In this document: one piece after another, positions 24,487 through 35,805 of the stretch
Layout: every line of letters starts with the position of its first letter
Position numbering within the stretch: the stretch's first letter is position 1
Source: Ptiloglossa arizonensis
Lineage: Eukaryota; Arthropoda; Insecta; Hymenoptera; Colletidae
Length of the DNA: 64,000 bases
Assembly: GCF_051014685.1 (NCBI RefSeq)
Contig: NW_027478401.1
Coordinates: 1,860,001-1,924,000, forward strand
Direction: 5' to 3'
The notes under the pieces: model-generated
What the model was told of the DNA's origin: nothing
The model's input: only the letters and a program-made list of their open reading frames with translations
Databases searched by the model: none
Translations under genes and position numbers: made by a program

Positions 24487-27486
24487 TCACCGTTTCTTTC
24501 TTCGTTTCTCCGTTTCTTTCTTCGTTTCTGCGTTTCTTTCTGCGTTTCTCCGTTTCTTTCTTCGTTTCTCCGTTTCTTTCTTCGTTTCCCCGTTTCTTTC
24601 TTCGTTTCTCCGTTTCTTTCTTCGTTTCTTCGTTTCTTTCTTCGTTACACTGTTTCTTTCTTCGTTTCTCCGTTTCTTTCTTCGTTTCTCCGTTTGTTTC
24701 TTCGTTTCTGCATTTATTTCTCCGCTTCTCCGTTTCTTTGTTCGGGTCTCCGTTTGTTTCTCAGTTTCTCGGTTTATTCCTTCGTTTCTCCATTTATTTC
24801 TCCGATTCTCAGTTTCTTTCTTCGTTTCTCAGTTTCTTTCTTCGTTGCTCAGTTTCTTTCTTCGTTTCTCCTTTCTTTCATCGTTTCTTCGTTTCTCCGT
24901 CTCTTTCTTCGTTTCTCCGTTTATATCTTCGTTTCTCCATTTATTTCTCCGATTCTTTCTTCGTTTCTCCGTTTCTTTCTTCGTTTCTCCTTTCTTTCAT
25001 CGTTTCTTCGTTTCTCCGTTTCTTTCTTCGTTTCTCCGTTTATATCTTCGTTTCTCCATTTATTTCTCCGTGTATTTCTTCGTTTCTCCGTTTTTTTCTT
25101 CGTTTCTTCGTTTCTTTCTTCGTTACTCTGTTTCTTTCTTCGTTTCTCCGTTTCTTTCTTGGTTTCTCCGTTCCTTTCTTCGTTTCTACGTTTCTTTCTT
25201 CGTTTCTCCGTTTCTTTGTTCGTTTCTCCGTTTGTTTCTCCGTGTCTCGGTTTATTCCTTCGTTTCTCCATTTATTTCTTCGTTTCTCCGTTTCTTTCTT
25301 CGTTTCTTCGTTTCTTTCTTCGTTATTCTGTTTCTTTCTTCGTTTCTCCGTTTCTTTCTTCGTTTCTCCGTTTCTTTCTTCGTTTCTCCTTTCTTTCATC
25401 GTTTCTTCGTTTCTCCGTTTCTTCCTTCGTTTCTCCGTTTTTTTGTTCGATCTCCGTTTCTTTCTTCGTTTCTCCGTTTCTTTGTTGGTCTGTCCGTTTC
25501 TTTCTTTGTTTCTCCGTTTGTTTCTCCGTTTCTCCGTTTATATCTTCGTTTCTCCATTTATTTCTCCGTTTCTTTCTTCGTTTCTCCGTTTCTTTCTTCG
25601 TTTCTGCGTTTCTTTCTTCGTTTCTCCGTTTCTTTCTTCGTTTCTCCGTTTCTTTCTTCGTTTCTCCGTTTCTTCCTTCGTTTCTCCGTTTCTCCGTTTC
25701 TTTGTTCGTTTCTCCGTTTGTTTCTCCGTTTCTCGGTTTATTCCTTCGTTTCTCCGTTTCTTTGTTCGTTTCTCCGTTTGTTTCTCCGTTTCTCGGTTTA
25801 TTCCTTCGTTACTCTGTTTCTTTCTTCGTTTCTCCGTTTCTTTCTTCGTTTCTCCGTCTCTTTCTTCGTTTCTCCGTTTATATCTTCGTTTCTCCATTTA
25901 TTTCTCCGATTCTTTCTTCGTTTCTCCGTTTCTTTCTTCGTTTCTCCTTTCTTTCATCGTTTCTTCGTTTCTCCGTTTCTTTCTTCGTTTCTCCGTTTAT
26001 ATCTTCGTTTCTCCATTTATTTCTCCGATTCTTTCTTCGTTTCTCCGTTTCTTTGTTCGTTTCTCCGTTTCTTTCTTCATTTCTCCGTTTCTTTGTTGGT
26101 TTATCCGTTTCTTTCTTTGTTTCTCCGTTTGTTTCTTCATTTCTCCGTGTATTTCTTCGTTTCTCCGTTTTTTTCTTCGTTTCTTCGTTTCTTTCTTCGT
26201 TACTCTGTTTCTTTCTTCGTTTCTCCGTTTCTTTCTTGGTTTCTCCGTTCCTTTCTTCGTTTCTACGTTTCTTTCTTCGTTTCTCCGTTTCTTTGTTCGT
26301 TTCTCCGTTTGTTTCTCCGTGTCTCGGTTTATTCCTTCGTTTCTCCATTTATTTCTTCGTTTCTCCGTTTCTTTCTTCGTTTCTTCGTTTCTTTCTTCGT
26401 TATTCTGTTTCTTTCTTCGTTTCTCCGTTTCTTTCTTCGTTTCTCCGTTTCTTTCTTCGTTTCTCCTTTCTTTCATCGTTTCTTCGTTTCTCCGTTTCTT
26501 TCTTCGTTTCTCCGTTTATATCTTCGTTTCTCCATTTATTTCTCCGTTTCTTTCTTCGTTTCTGCGTTTCTTTCATCGTTTCTCCGTTTCTTTCTTCGTT
26601 TCCCCGTTTCTTTCTTCATTTCTCCGTTTCTTCCTTCGTTTCTCCGTTTCTTTGTTCGATCTCCGTTTCTTTCTTCGTTTCTCCGTTTCTTTGTTGGTCT
26701 ATCCGTTTCTTTCTTTGTTTCTCCGTTTGTTTCTCCGTTTCTCCGTTTATATCTTCGTTTCTCCATTTATTTCTCCGTTTCTTCCTTCGTTTCTCCGTTT
26801 CTTTGTGCGTTTCTACGTTCCTTTCTTCGTTTCTCCGATTCTGTCTTCGTTTCTCCGTTTCTTTCTTCGTTTCTGCGTTTCTTTCTTCGTTTCTCCGTTT
26901 CTTTCTTCGTTTCTCCGTTTCTTTCTTCGTTTCTCCGTTTCTTTCTTCGTTTCTCCGCTTCTTTCTTCGTTTCTCCGTTTCATACTTCGTTTCTCCGTTT
27001 CTTTCTTCGTTTCTCCGTTTCTTTCTCCGTTTCTCCTTTCTTTCATCGTTTTTTCGTTTCTCCGTTTCTTTCTTCGTTTCTCCGTTTATATCTTCGTTTC
27101 TCCATTTATTTCTCCGTTTCTTTCTTCGTTTCTCAGTTTCTTTCTTCGTTTGTGCGTTTCTTTCTTCGTTTCTCCGTTTCTTTCTTCGTTTCCCCGTTTC
27201 TTTCTTCATTTCTCCGTTTCTTCCTTCGTTTCTCCGTTTCTTTGTTCGATCTCCGTTTCTTTCTTCGTTTCTCCGTTTCTTTGTTGGTCTGTCCGTTTCT
27301 TTCTTTGTTTCTCCGTTTGTTTCTCCGTTTCTCCGTTTATATCTTCGTTTCTCCATTTATTTCTCCGTTTCTTTCTTCGTTTCTCCGTTTCTTTCTTCGT
27401 TTCTGCGTTTCTTTCTTCGTTTCTCCGTTTCTTTCTTCGTTTCTCCGTTTCTTTCTTCGTTTCTCCGTTTCTTCCTTCGTTTCTCC

Positions 27487-28545
27487 GTTTCTCCGTTTCT
27501 TTGTTCGTTTCTCCGTTTGTTTCTCCGTTTCTCGGTTTATTCCTTCGTTTCTCCGTTTCTTTGTTCGTTTCTCCGTTTGTTTCTCCGTTTCTCGGTTTAT
27601 TCCTTCGTTACTCTGTTTCTTTCTTCGTTTCTCCGTTTCTTTCTTCGTTTCTTCGTTTCTTTCTTCGTTACTCTGTTTCTTTCTTCGTTTCTCCGTTTCT
27701 TTCTTCGTTTCTCCGTTTGTTTCTTCGTTTCTGCATTTATTTCTCCGCTTCTCCGTTTCTTTGTTCGTGTCTCCGTTTGTTTCTCAGTTTCTCGGTTTAT
27801 TCCTTCGTTTCTCCATTTATTTCTCCGATTCTTTCTTCGTTTCTCCGTTTCTTCCTTCGTTTCTCCTTTCTTTCATCGTTTCTTCGTTTCTCCGTTTCTT
27901 TCTTCGTTTCTCCGTTTATATCTTCGTTTCTCCATTTATTTCTCCGATTCTTTCTTCGTTTCTCCGTTTCTTTGTTCGTTTCTCCGTTTCTTTCTTTGGT
28001 TCTCCGTTTGTTTCTTCATTTCTCCGTGTATTTCTTCGTTTCTCCGTTTCTTTCTTCGTTTCTTCGTTTCTTTCTTCGTTACTTTGTTTCTTTCTTCGTT
28101 TCTCCGTTTCTTTCTTGGTTTCTCCGTTCCTTTCTTCGTTTCTACGTTTCTTTCTTCGTTTCTCCGTTTCTTTGTTCGTTTCTCCGTTTGTTTCTCCGTG
28201 TCTCGGTTTATTCCTTCGTTTCTCCATTTATTTCTTCGTTTCTCCGTTTCTTTCTTCGTTTCTTCGTTTCTTTCTTCGTTACTCTGTTTCTTTCTTCGTT
28301 TCTCCGTTTCTTTCTTCGTTTCTCCGTTTCTTTGTGCGTTTCTGCGTTCCTTTCTTCGTTTCTCCGATTCTGTCTTCGTTTCTCCGTTTCTTTCTTCGTT
28401 TCTCCGTTTCTTTCTTCGTTTCTCCGTTTGTTTCTTCGTTTCTCCATTTATTTCTCCGTTTCTCCGTTTCTTTCTTCGTTTCTCGGTTTCTTTGTTCGTT
28501 TCTCCGTTTGTTTCTCCGTTTCTCCGTTTCTTTCTTCGTTTCTCT
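27487..28545. repeat. Higher-order block D, copy 1 (about 1.06 kb)
   Basis: The unit series matches 28685-29862, first at an offset of 1198 bp and then at 1317 bp. It carries one copy of the roughly 119-bp segment ending in TTTATATCTTCG-TTTCTCCATTT-ATTTCTCCGATTC, where the right copy has two. Confidence 0.75.
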
Positions 28546-28684
28546 GTTTCTTTGTTCGTTTCTCCGTTTGTTTCTCCGTTTCTCGGTTTATTCCTTCGTT
28601 ACTCTGTTTCTTTCTTCGTTTCTACTTTCTTTCATCGTTTCTTCGTTTCTCCGTTTATTTCTTCGTTTCTCCATTTATTTCTCC

Positions 28685-29862
28685 GTTTCTCCGTTTCTTT
28701 GTTCGTTTCTCCGTTTGTTTCTCCGTTTCTCGGTTTATTTCTTCGTTTCTCCGTTTCTTTGTTCGTTTCTCCGTTTGTTTCTCCGTTTCTCGGTTTATTC
28801 CTTCGTTACTGTGTTTCTTTCTTCGTTTCTCCGTTTCTTTCTTCGTTTCTTCGTTTCTTTCTTCGTTACTCTGTTTCTTTCTTCGTTTCTCCGTTTCTTT
28901 CTTCGTTTCTCCGTCTGTTTCTTCGTTTCTGCATTTATTTCTCCGCTTCTCCGTTTCTTTGTTCGTGTCTCCGTTTGTTTCTCAGTTTCTCGGTTTATTC
29001 CTTCGTTTCTCCATTTATTTCTCCGATTCTTTCTTCGTTTCTCCGTTTCTTTCTTCGTTTCTCCTTTCTTTCATCGTTTCTTCGTTTCTCCGTTTCTTTC
29101 TTCGTTTCTCCGTTTATATCTTCGTTTCTCCATTTATTTCTCCGATTCTTTCTTCGTTTCTCCGTTTCTTTCTTCGTTTCTCCTTTCTTTCATCGTTTCT
29201 TCGTTTCTCCGTTTCTTTCTTCGTTTCTCCGTTTATATCTTCGTTTCTCCATTTATTTCTCCGATTCTTTCTTCGTTTCTCCGTTTCTTTGTTCGTTTCT
29301 CCGTTTCTTTCTTTGTTTCTCCGTTTGTTTCTTCATTTCTCCGTGTATTTCTTCGTTTCTCCGTTTCTTTCTTCGTTTCTTCGTTTCTTTCTTCGTTACT
29401 TTGTTTCTTTCTTCGTTTCTCCGTTTCTTTCTTGGTTTCTCCGTTCCTTTCTTCGTTTCTACGTTTCTTTCTTCGTTTCTCCGTTTCTTTGTTCGTTTCT
29501 CCGTTTGTTTCTCCGTGTCTCGGTTTATTCCTTCGTTTCTCCATTTATTTCTTCGTTTCTCCGTTTCTTTCTTCGTTTCTTCGTTTCTTTCTTCGTTACT
29601 CTGTTTCTTTCTTCGTTTCTCCGTTTCTTTCTTCGTTTCTCCGTTTCTTTGTGCGTTTCTGCGTTCCTTTCTTCGTTTCTCCGATTCTGTCTTCGTTTCT
29701 CCGTTTCTTTCTTCGTTTCTCCGTTTCTTTCTTCGTTTCTCCGTTTGTTTCTTCGTTTCTCCATTTATTTCTCCGTTTCTCCGTTTCTTTCTTCGTTTCT
29801 CGGTTTCTTTGTTCGTTTCTCCGTTTGTTTCTCCGTTTCTCCGTTTCTTTCTTCGTTTCTTC
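28685..29862. repeat. Higher-order block D, copy 2 (about 1.18 kb)
   Basis: This is a copy of 27487-28545 with a tandem duplication of a segment of about 119 bp near 29040-29280, which changes the offset between copies from 1198 to 1317 bp. Both copies contain the TTTGTGCGTTTCTGCGTTCC series (near 28331 and 29648). Confidence 0.75.
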
Positions 29863-31926
29863 GTTTCTTTCTTCGTTACTCTGTTTCTTTCTTCGTTTCT
29901 CCGTTTCTTCCTTCGTTTCTCCGTTTCTTTGTTCGTTTCTGCGTTTCTTTCTCCGATTCTCCGTTTCTTTCTTCGTTTCTTCGTTTCTTTCTTCGTTACT
30001 CCGTTTCTTCCTTCCTTTCTCCGTTTCTCTGTTTGTTCCTCCGTTTCTTTCTTCGTTTCTCCGTCTATTTCTTCGTTTCTCCATTTATTTCTCCGTTTCT
30101 CCGTTTCTTTCTTCGTTTCTCCGTTTCTTTCTTCGTTTCTCCGTTTCATTAATCGTTTCTCCGTTTCTTTCTCCGTTTCTCGGTTAGTTCTTCGTGTCTG
30201 CATTTATTTCTCCGATTCTCCGTTTCTCTCTTCGTTTCTCCGTTTCTTTCTTCGTTTCTCCGTTTATTTATTCGTTACTCTGTTTCTTTCTTCGTTTCTC
30301 CGTTTCTTTCTCCGTTTCTCGGTTTATTCCTTCGTTACTCTGTTTCTTTCTTCGTTTCTCCGTTTCTTCCTTCGTTTCTCCGTTTCTTTGTTCGTTTCTC
30401 CATTTATTTCTCCGTTTCTCCGTTTCTTTCGTCGTTTCTCCGTTTCTTACTTCGTTTCTCCGTTTCATTGATCGTTTCTCCGTTTCTTTCTTCGTTTCTC
30501 GGTTAGTTCTTCGTGTCTGCATTTATTTCTCCGATTCTCCGTTTCTCTCTTCGCTTCTCCGTTTCTTTCTTCGTTTCTCCGTTTATGTATTCGTTACTCT
30601 GTTTCTTTCTTCGTTTCTCCGTTTCTTTCTTCGTTTCTCCGTTTATTTATTCGTTACTCTGTTTCTTTCTTCGTTTCTCCGCTTCTTTCTTCGTTTCTCC
30701 GTTTGTTTCTTCGTTTCTCCATTTATTTCTCCGTTTCTCCGTTTCTTTCTTCGTTTCTCTGTTTCTTTGTTCGTTTCTCCGTTTGTTTCTCCGTTTCTCG
30801 GTTTATTCCTTCGTTACTCTGTTTCTTTCTTCGTTTCTCCGTTTCTTTCTTCGTTTCTCCGTTTGTTTCTTCGTTTCTGCATTTATTTCTCCGTTTCTCC
30901 GTTTCTTTGTTTGTTTCTCCGTTTGTTTCTCCGTTTCTCGGTTTATTCCTTCGTTTCTCCATTTATTTCTCCGATTCTCAGTTTCTTTCTTCGTTTCTCA
31001 GTTTCTTTCTTCGTTTTTCAGTTTCTTTCTTCGTTTCTCCGTTTCTTTCATCGTTTCTCGGTTTCTTTCTTCGTTTCTCCGTTTCTTTCTTCGTTTCTCC
31101 GTTTCTTTCTTCGTTTCTCCTTTCTTTCATCGTTTCTTCGTTTCTCCGTTTCTTTCTTCGTTTCTCCGTTTATATCTTCGTTTCTCCATTTATTTCTCCG
31201 TTTCTTTGTTCGTTTCTCCGTTTCTTTGTTCGTTTCTCCGTTTCTTTCTTCGATTCTCCGTTTCTTTGTTGGTTTATCCGTTTCTTTCTTTGTTTCTCCG
31301 GTTGTTTCTTCATTTCTCCGTATATTTCTTCGTTTCTCCGTTTCTTTCTTCGTTTCTCCATTTATTTCTTCGTTTCTCCGTTTCTATCTTCGTTTCTCCG
31401 TTTCTATCTTCGTTTCTCCGTTTCATACTTCGTTTCTCCGTTTCTTTCTTCGTTTCTCCGTTTCTTTGTTCGTTTCTCCGTTTGTTTCTCCGTTTCTCGG
31501 TTTATTCCTTCGTTTCTCCATTTATTTCTTCGTTTCTCCGTTTCTTTCTTCGTTTCTTCGTTTCTATCTTCGTTAATCTGTTTCTTTCTTCGTTTCTCCG
31601 TTTCTTTCTTCGTTTCTCCGTTTGTTTCTTCGTTTCTGCATTTATTTCTCCGTTTCTCCGTTTCTTTGTTCGTTTCTGCGGTTGTTTCTCCGTTTCTCGG
31701 TTTATTCCTTCGTTTCTCCATTTATTTCTCCGATTCTCAGTTTCTTTCTTCGTTTCTCAGTTTCCTTCTTCGTTTCTGCGTTTCTTTGTTCGTTTCTCTG
31801 TTTCTTTCTTCGTTTCTCCGTTTCTTTCTCCGTTTCTCGGTTTATTTCTTCGTTTCTCCGTTTCCTTCTTCTTTTCTTCGTTCCTTTCTTCATTTCTCCG
31901 TGTCTCCGTTTCTTCCTTCTCTTCAT

Positions 31927-31964
31927 CGTTTCTCCGTTTCTCCGTTTCTCCGTTTCTCCGTTTC
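31927..31964. repeat. Terminal 8-bp repeats at the right edge of the 20-bp array
   Basis: Four perfect CGTTTCTC units and a partial fifth (CGTTTC) close the array. The 12-bp half of the 20-bp unit is missing here. The preceding 200 bp is also less regular than the array interior. Array edges commonly collect degenerate units. Confidence 0.85.
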
Positions 31965-31978
31965 GATTATATGATTAT

Positions 31979-32692
31979 AATATTTATAATTTCTATTATA
32001 AGTCGTTTGATCTGTAGTTAAATTAGACACTAATACTCTAAATACATATTTAATATATTTTTTATTCTCTTTAGCCCCCAGAAGAATTTTCTTTATCATA
32101 TTTACTGTATATAATAATTTACACAGAATCGGAAATAAATCTAATTATTTATTTATAATAATTATTTTTTAATCATTTATTTTTAAAATAGGGATGTACT
32201 CTTTAAATGGTCGATTCATTTCTTTAATTTATTCATTAAATTGAATTAATCTATTCTTTATAATAACTTTAGTAAAATTAATCCCTATAATTATTATAGA
32301 ACTCATATTAAAATTTAATAATGAAATTTATTTTATTTGCCTAATTAATGTAATTATTGCCCCTATCATTTGCTTAAACAAAAAAATCAATCATAGTAAT
32401 TATAGGGTATTCATCTGTTATACAAACATCTATTATAGTTATTTTATTAATAATTAACAAATTTACATTTTTAACATATTTCATTTTATATTCAATAATT
32501 TCTTTAATTTTAATTTTTATATTTAAAATAATAAAGATTAACTCTTCTTCCTTATTTAATATATTAACGTCTAATAGAAGAAAAATTATTTTATACTCAA
32601 TAATTATTATGTACACAAATTTCCCACCTATAGCACTCTTTATACTGAAATAAATCGTCCTAGGGACATTAATAAATTCAAGAATAAAATTT
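31979..32692 (+). pseudogene. nad2: nad2 fragment, NUMT left arm (NADH dehydrogenase subunit 2)
   Basis: This is a piece of the mitochondrial gene for complex I subunit 2, inserted in nuclear DNA. Under the invertebrate mitochondrial code the part after about 32186 reads as a hydrophobic ND2-like protein. It starts with KMGM (the usual KMG motif), then a segment with IAPIICLNKK and GYSSVMQTSIM, then FPPMALFMLK. Lesions specific to this copy are an extra A in the run at 32380-32386, which shifts the frame relative to the right copy, and TAA at 32651-32653 where the right copy keeps TGA (Trp). The first 200 bp also holds in-frame stops shared by both copies. The fragment is cut at 32692. It retains the Pro codon CCT in FPPMALF that the right copy has lost. 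The mitochondrial origin is clear; the gene call rests on motifs and on position next to cox1 in the right copy. Confidence 0.8.
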
Positions 32693-32755
32693 ACCGTGGA
32701 AGGTTTAATTTTACATTTATTCGAAAGGTGAAACATACAAAAGTTTGTACAAAAG

Positions 32756-32778
32756 TATTTATTTATTTTATCGCACGG
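32756..32778. repeat. Near-direct repeat, left copy (23 bp)
   Basis: This TATTTATTTATTTTATCGCACGG-like stretch differs from 33040-33062 at two positions (T to C, and G to C in TCGCACGG versus TCCCACGG). The copies are 284 bp apart. It might be part of a decayed element, but no element is recognised. Confidence 0.6.
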
Positions 32779-32838
32779 TAGGGAATATCATACAAATGGA
32801 AATACTTATCTCTAATGTCGGTAAATTGTACTTGTCGC

Positions 32839-32848
32839 GCCATCTATT
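32839..32848. repeat. Inverted repeat GCCATCTATT, left half
   Basis: It is perfectly complementary to AATAGATGGC at 32936-32945, with 87 bp between. The left half sits in GCGCCATCT, whose reverse complement AGATGGCGC resembles the core recognised by insect CTCF. That resemblance is only suggestive for a single site. Confidence 0.4.
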
Positions 32849-32935
32849 TGTGGAAATTAGAACAATTCCTCGACAAACTTGAGCGTTTCTCCGCCAGGTG
32901 TTTTCACCCCTTAAGTGTAGTTTAACCCTGTCTCC

Positions 32936-32945
32936 AATAGATGGC
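32936..32945. repeat. Inverted repeat AATAGATGGC, right half
   Basis: This is the partner of 32839-32848. Outside the 10 bp, similarity falls off quickly, so this does not look like a long terminal inverted repeat. Confidence 0.4.
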
Positions 32946-33039
32946 AAACCCATGTAATTACCGCGTTACAGGGATTTGTAATTGCGGGTTCAGAATATAT
33001 TTGCATACATACAAACTATAATTCCGATATGTAGCGAAA

Positions 33040-33062
33040 TATTCATTTATTTTATCCCACGG
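33040..33062. repeat. Near-direct repeat, right copy (23 bp)
   Basis: It matches 32756-32778 at 21 of 23 positions. The bases just outside, with CATACAAA-like stretches upstream of both, are loosely similar, so the repeated unit may once have been longer. Confidence 0.6.
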
Positions 33063-33414
33063 CTTCTTCGATCGTATTTGTTCGATCTAACCAAATACTT
33101 CAAGAAATTGATGGCTTTATAGCCATTATTTATACCGGAACATTGTGAAAAATTGTTTAATCTACGGTCCAACGACGGTTGTTAATTATTATGATAAATA
33201 AACGTCAAGGTATTGCGAAATCTGCGAAGGCGAACGGTTTCGGTGAATGTTTGTTCATTTCCGCCATTGTTACGAACATTTATGTATGTTCCCAATATTA
33301 ATTGAACAATGTTCATCTTATTGATGCATTGCAAATGATTAAGAACGTATAGAAATTAATTTTGATCGAGCTTCTATGTAAAGAGATGATTCTTAAAGTT
33401 TTGAAATGAAAAGT

Positions 33415-33474
33415 GAAGTAATTTATTACAATAATTTGATTTAAAAAATCAATTCTTTTGTCAGACATCCAATG
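33415..33474 (-). tRNA. trnK: tRNA-Lys (anticodon UUU), truncated mitochondrial copy
   Basis: The minus strand opens with the acceptor CATTGGA. A 5-bp anticodon stem TTGAT/ATCAA encloses the 7-base loop TTTTTAA, whose centre is TTT, giving Lys(UUU). It lies 38 bp downstream of cox2, the normal insect position. The 3' acceptor half expected to pair with CATTGGA is missing: after ATTACTTC the sequence becomes unrelated spacer, so the NUMT breakpoint is near 33415. A UUU anticodon is found in bees, whereas many insects use CUU. This is a nuclear fossil and cannot fold into a complete tRNA. Confidence 0.7.
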
Positions 33475-33512
33475 ATTTGATTTAATTAAATATTATATGA
33501 GTAGGTTAAAAT

Positions 33513-34196
33513 TTAATTTTGGTTGCTAATTCAATTAATAAAGTTTGAATAATTAGTTCTTTCCACAACAATTGGCATAAATCTGTGATTAGCTCCGCAG
33601 ATATCAGAACATTGTCCGAAAAATACTCCAGGTCGATTAGTAATTAAATTTATTTGGTTAATTCGCCCTGGTACTGAGTCTATTTTTAAGCCTAAAGACG
33701 GAACAGTTCAAGAGTGAATTACGTCGTTTGATGTTGTTAATATTCGAATTAGTGTATTAGATGGAATAATTATTCGATTATCAACGTCTAGGAGACGAAA
33801 AATGTAAATATTATTTAAACCTTTATCTATATAGGAGTCAAAATTTAAATTATTAAATTCTGCGTATTCATAGGATCAATATCATTGGTGCCCAATTGAT
33901 TTGATTGTTAAGTATACGGGTATTCATAGTTCATCAATAAAATATAGGGTTTTTAAAGAAAGAAGTGCAATTACTCCTAAAATTATTATTGGGAGTAAAG
34001 TTCATACAATTTCAATATGATGATTTTTAAGTAAAAATCGATTGACAAATTTATTAGTAAAAATATCTAATATAATTATTAGAGTTAATGAAGAGACTAT
34101 AATTATTATAATTATTGTGAAGTTGTGAAAAGGATTTAAATTATCGGCATATGGCGAATTGGGGTCTTGGAAATTAATTATTTTTCAATGGGACAT
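33513..34196 (-). pseudogene. cox2: cox2 in NUMT (cytochrome c oxidase subunit II), open under mitochondrial code
   Basis: In mitochondria COX2 carries the CuA centre that takes electrons from cytochrome c. This copy runs from ATG (34196) to TAA (33513), 227 codons, a normal length. Under translation table 5 it has no internal stop or frameshift that I can see. The N-terminus has the two membrane-segment regions, followed by SIGHQWYWSYEY. The CuA ligands are present in VIHSWTVPSLG and in [15 protein letters not shown] (two Cys, the Glu position as Asp-Ile carbonyl region, His and Met). Under the nuclear code it is interrupted by many TGA codons, so it cannot be expressed from the nucleus. It lies next to tRNA-Leu on one side and 38 bp from tRNA-Lys on the other. 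I call it a pseudogene from its context. If the locus were an assembly error it could be true mitochondrial sequence, but the neighbouring broken cox1 argues against that. Confidence 0.9.
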
Positions 34197-34256
34197 TTTT
34201 AATAAAAATATTAAATTTTATAAATGAATCTTAAATTCATGCACTAATCTGCCATA

Positions 34257-34262
<6 letters not shown>
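34197..34262 (-). tRNA. trnL2: tRNA-Leu(UUR), anticodon UAA, mitochondrial copy in NUMT
   Basis: The sequence fills the gap between cox1 and cox2, the standard insect place for trnL2. It begins TCTTAATATGGCAGATTAG, which is close to the typical insect trnL2 start. The 5-bp anticodon stem ATGAA/TTCAT holds the loop TTTAAGA with TAA at its centre. The acceptor pairs TCTTAAT with ATTAAAA with one C-A mismatch, which may be decay. Its 5' end overlaps the last codons of cox1. Confidence 0.75.
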
Positions 34263-35786
<1,524 letters not shown>

Positions 35787-35805
35787 ATATTAATTATGCT
35801 AAAAA

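Larger units (their letters stand above)
1..31964. repeat. Tandem satellite array, 20-bp pyrimidine-rich unit (runs off the left edge)
   Basis: The whole stretch is built from a 20-bp unit, GTTTCTCCGTTTCTTTCTTC, which splits into an 8-bp part (CGTTTCTC) and a 12-bp part (CGTTTCTTTCTT). The consensus plus strand has 12 T, 6 C, 2 G and no A. Variant units (for example with TTTATTTC, TTCATTGATC, TTTGTTGG, TTATATC or a 19-bp form CTCCTTTCTTTCATC) recur in the same order at several places, which reveals larger duplicated blocks listed separately. No unique sequence, transposon or gene interrupts it. Long open frames exist on both strands only because A is nearly absent from the plus strand; they encode a periodic peptide (FVSPFLSSFLRF-like on plus, K/R/E/N-rich on minus) and are not credible genes. 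Near 30184 and 30502 a segment of about 100 bp or more is repeated about 318 bp apart. Function is unknown; structural heterochromatin is inferred. Confidence 0.97.
32693..33414. other. Unrecognised spacer between the two NUMT parts
   Basis: Base composition here is more balanced and richer in CpG than the mitochondrial flanks, and no mitochondrial gene or satellite monomer is visible, so it is probably nuclear. No believable gene is seen: the longest open frame is about 61 codons with no recognisable motif. It contains a 23-bp near-direct repeat (32756 and 33040), a 10-bp perfect inverted repeat GCCATCTATT/AATAGATGGC (32839 and 32936), and small palindromes near 33274-33314. It could be the original insertion-site DNA, a transposon remnant, or sequence captured during the inversion. 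Confidence 0.6.

Noticed and set aside
32374..32736. A 120-codon minus-strand open frame in the left nad2 arm
   Set aside because: It is the antisense of the nad2 fragment; the plus-strand reading shows ND2 motifs under the mitochondrial code.
32768..32953. A 61-codon minus-strand frame in the spacer
   Set aside because: It is short, with no recognisable motif and no supporting signals.
33274..33314. Palindromes GAACATTTATGTATGTTC and GAACAATGTTC, similar to steroid-receptor half-site pairs
   Set aside because: Small palindromes are common in A+T-rich DNA and there is no nearby gene to regulate.
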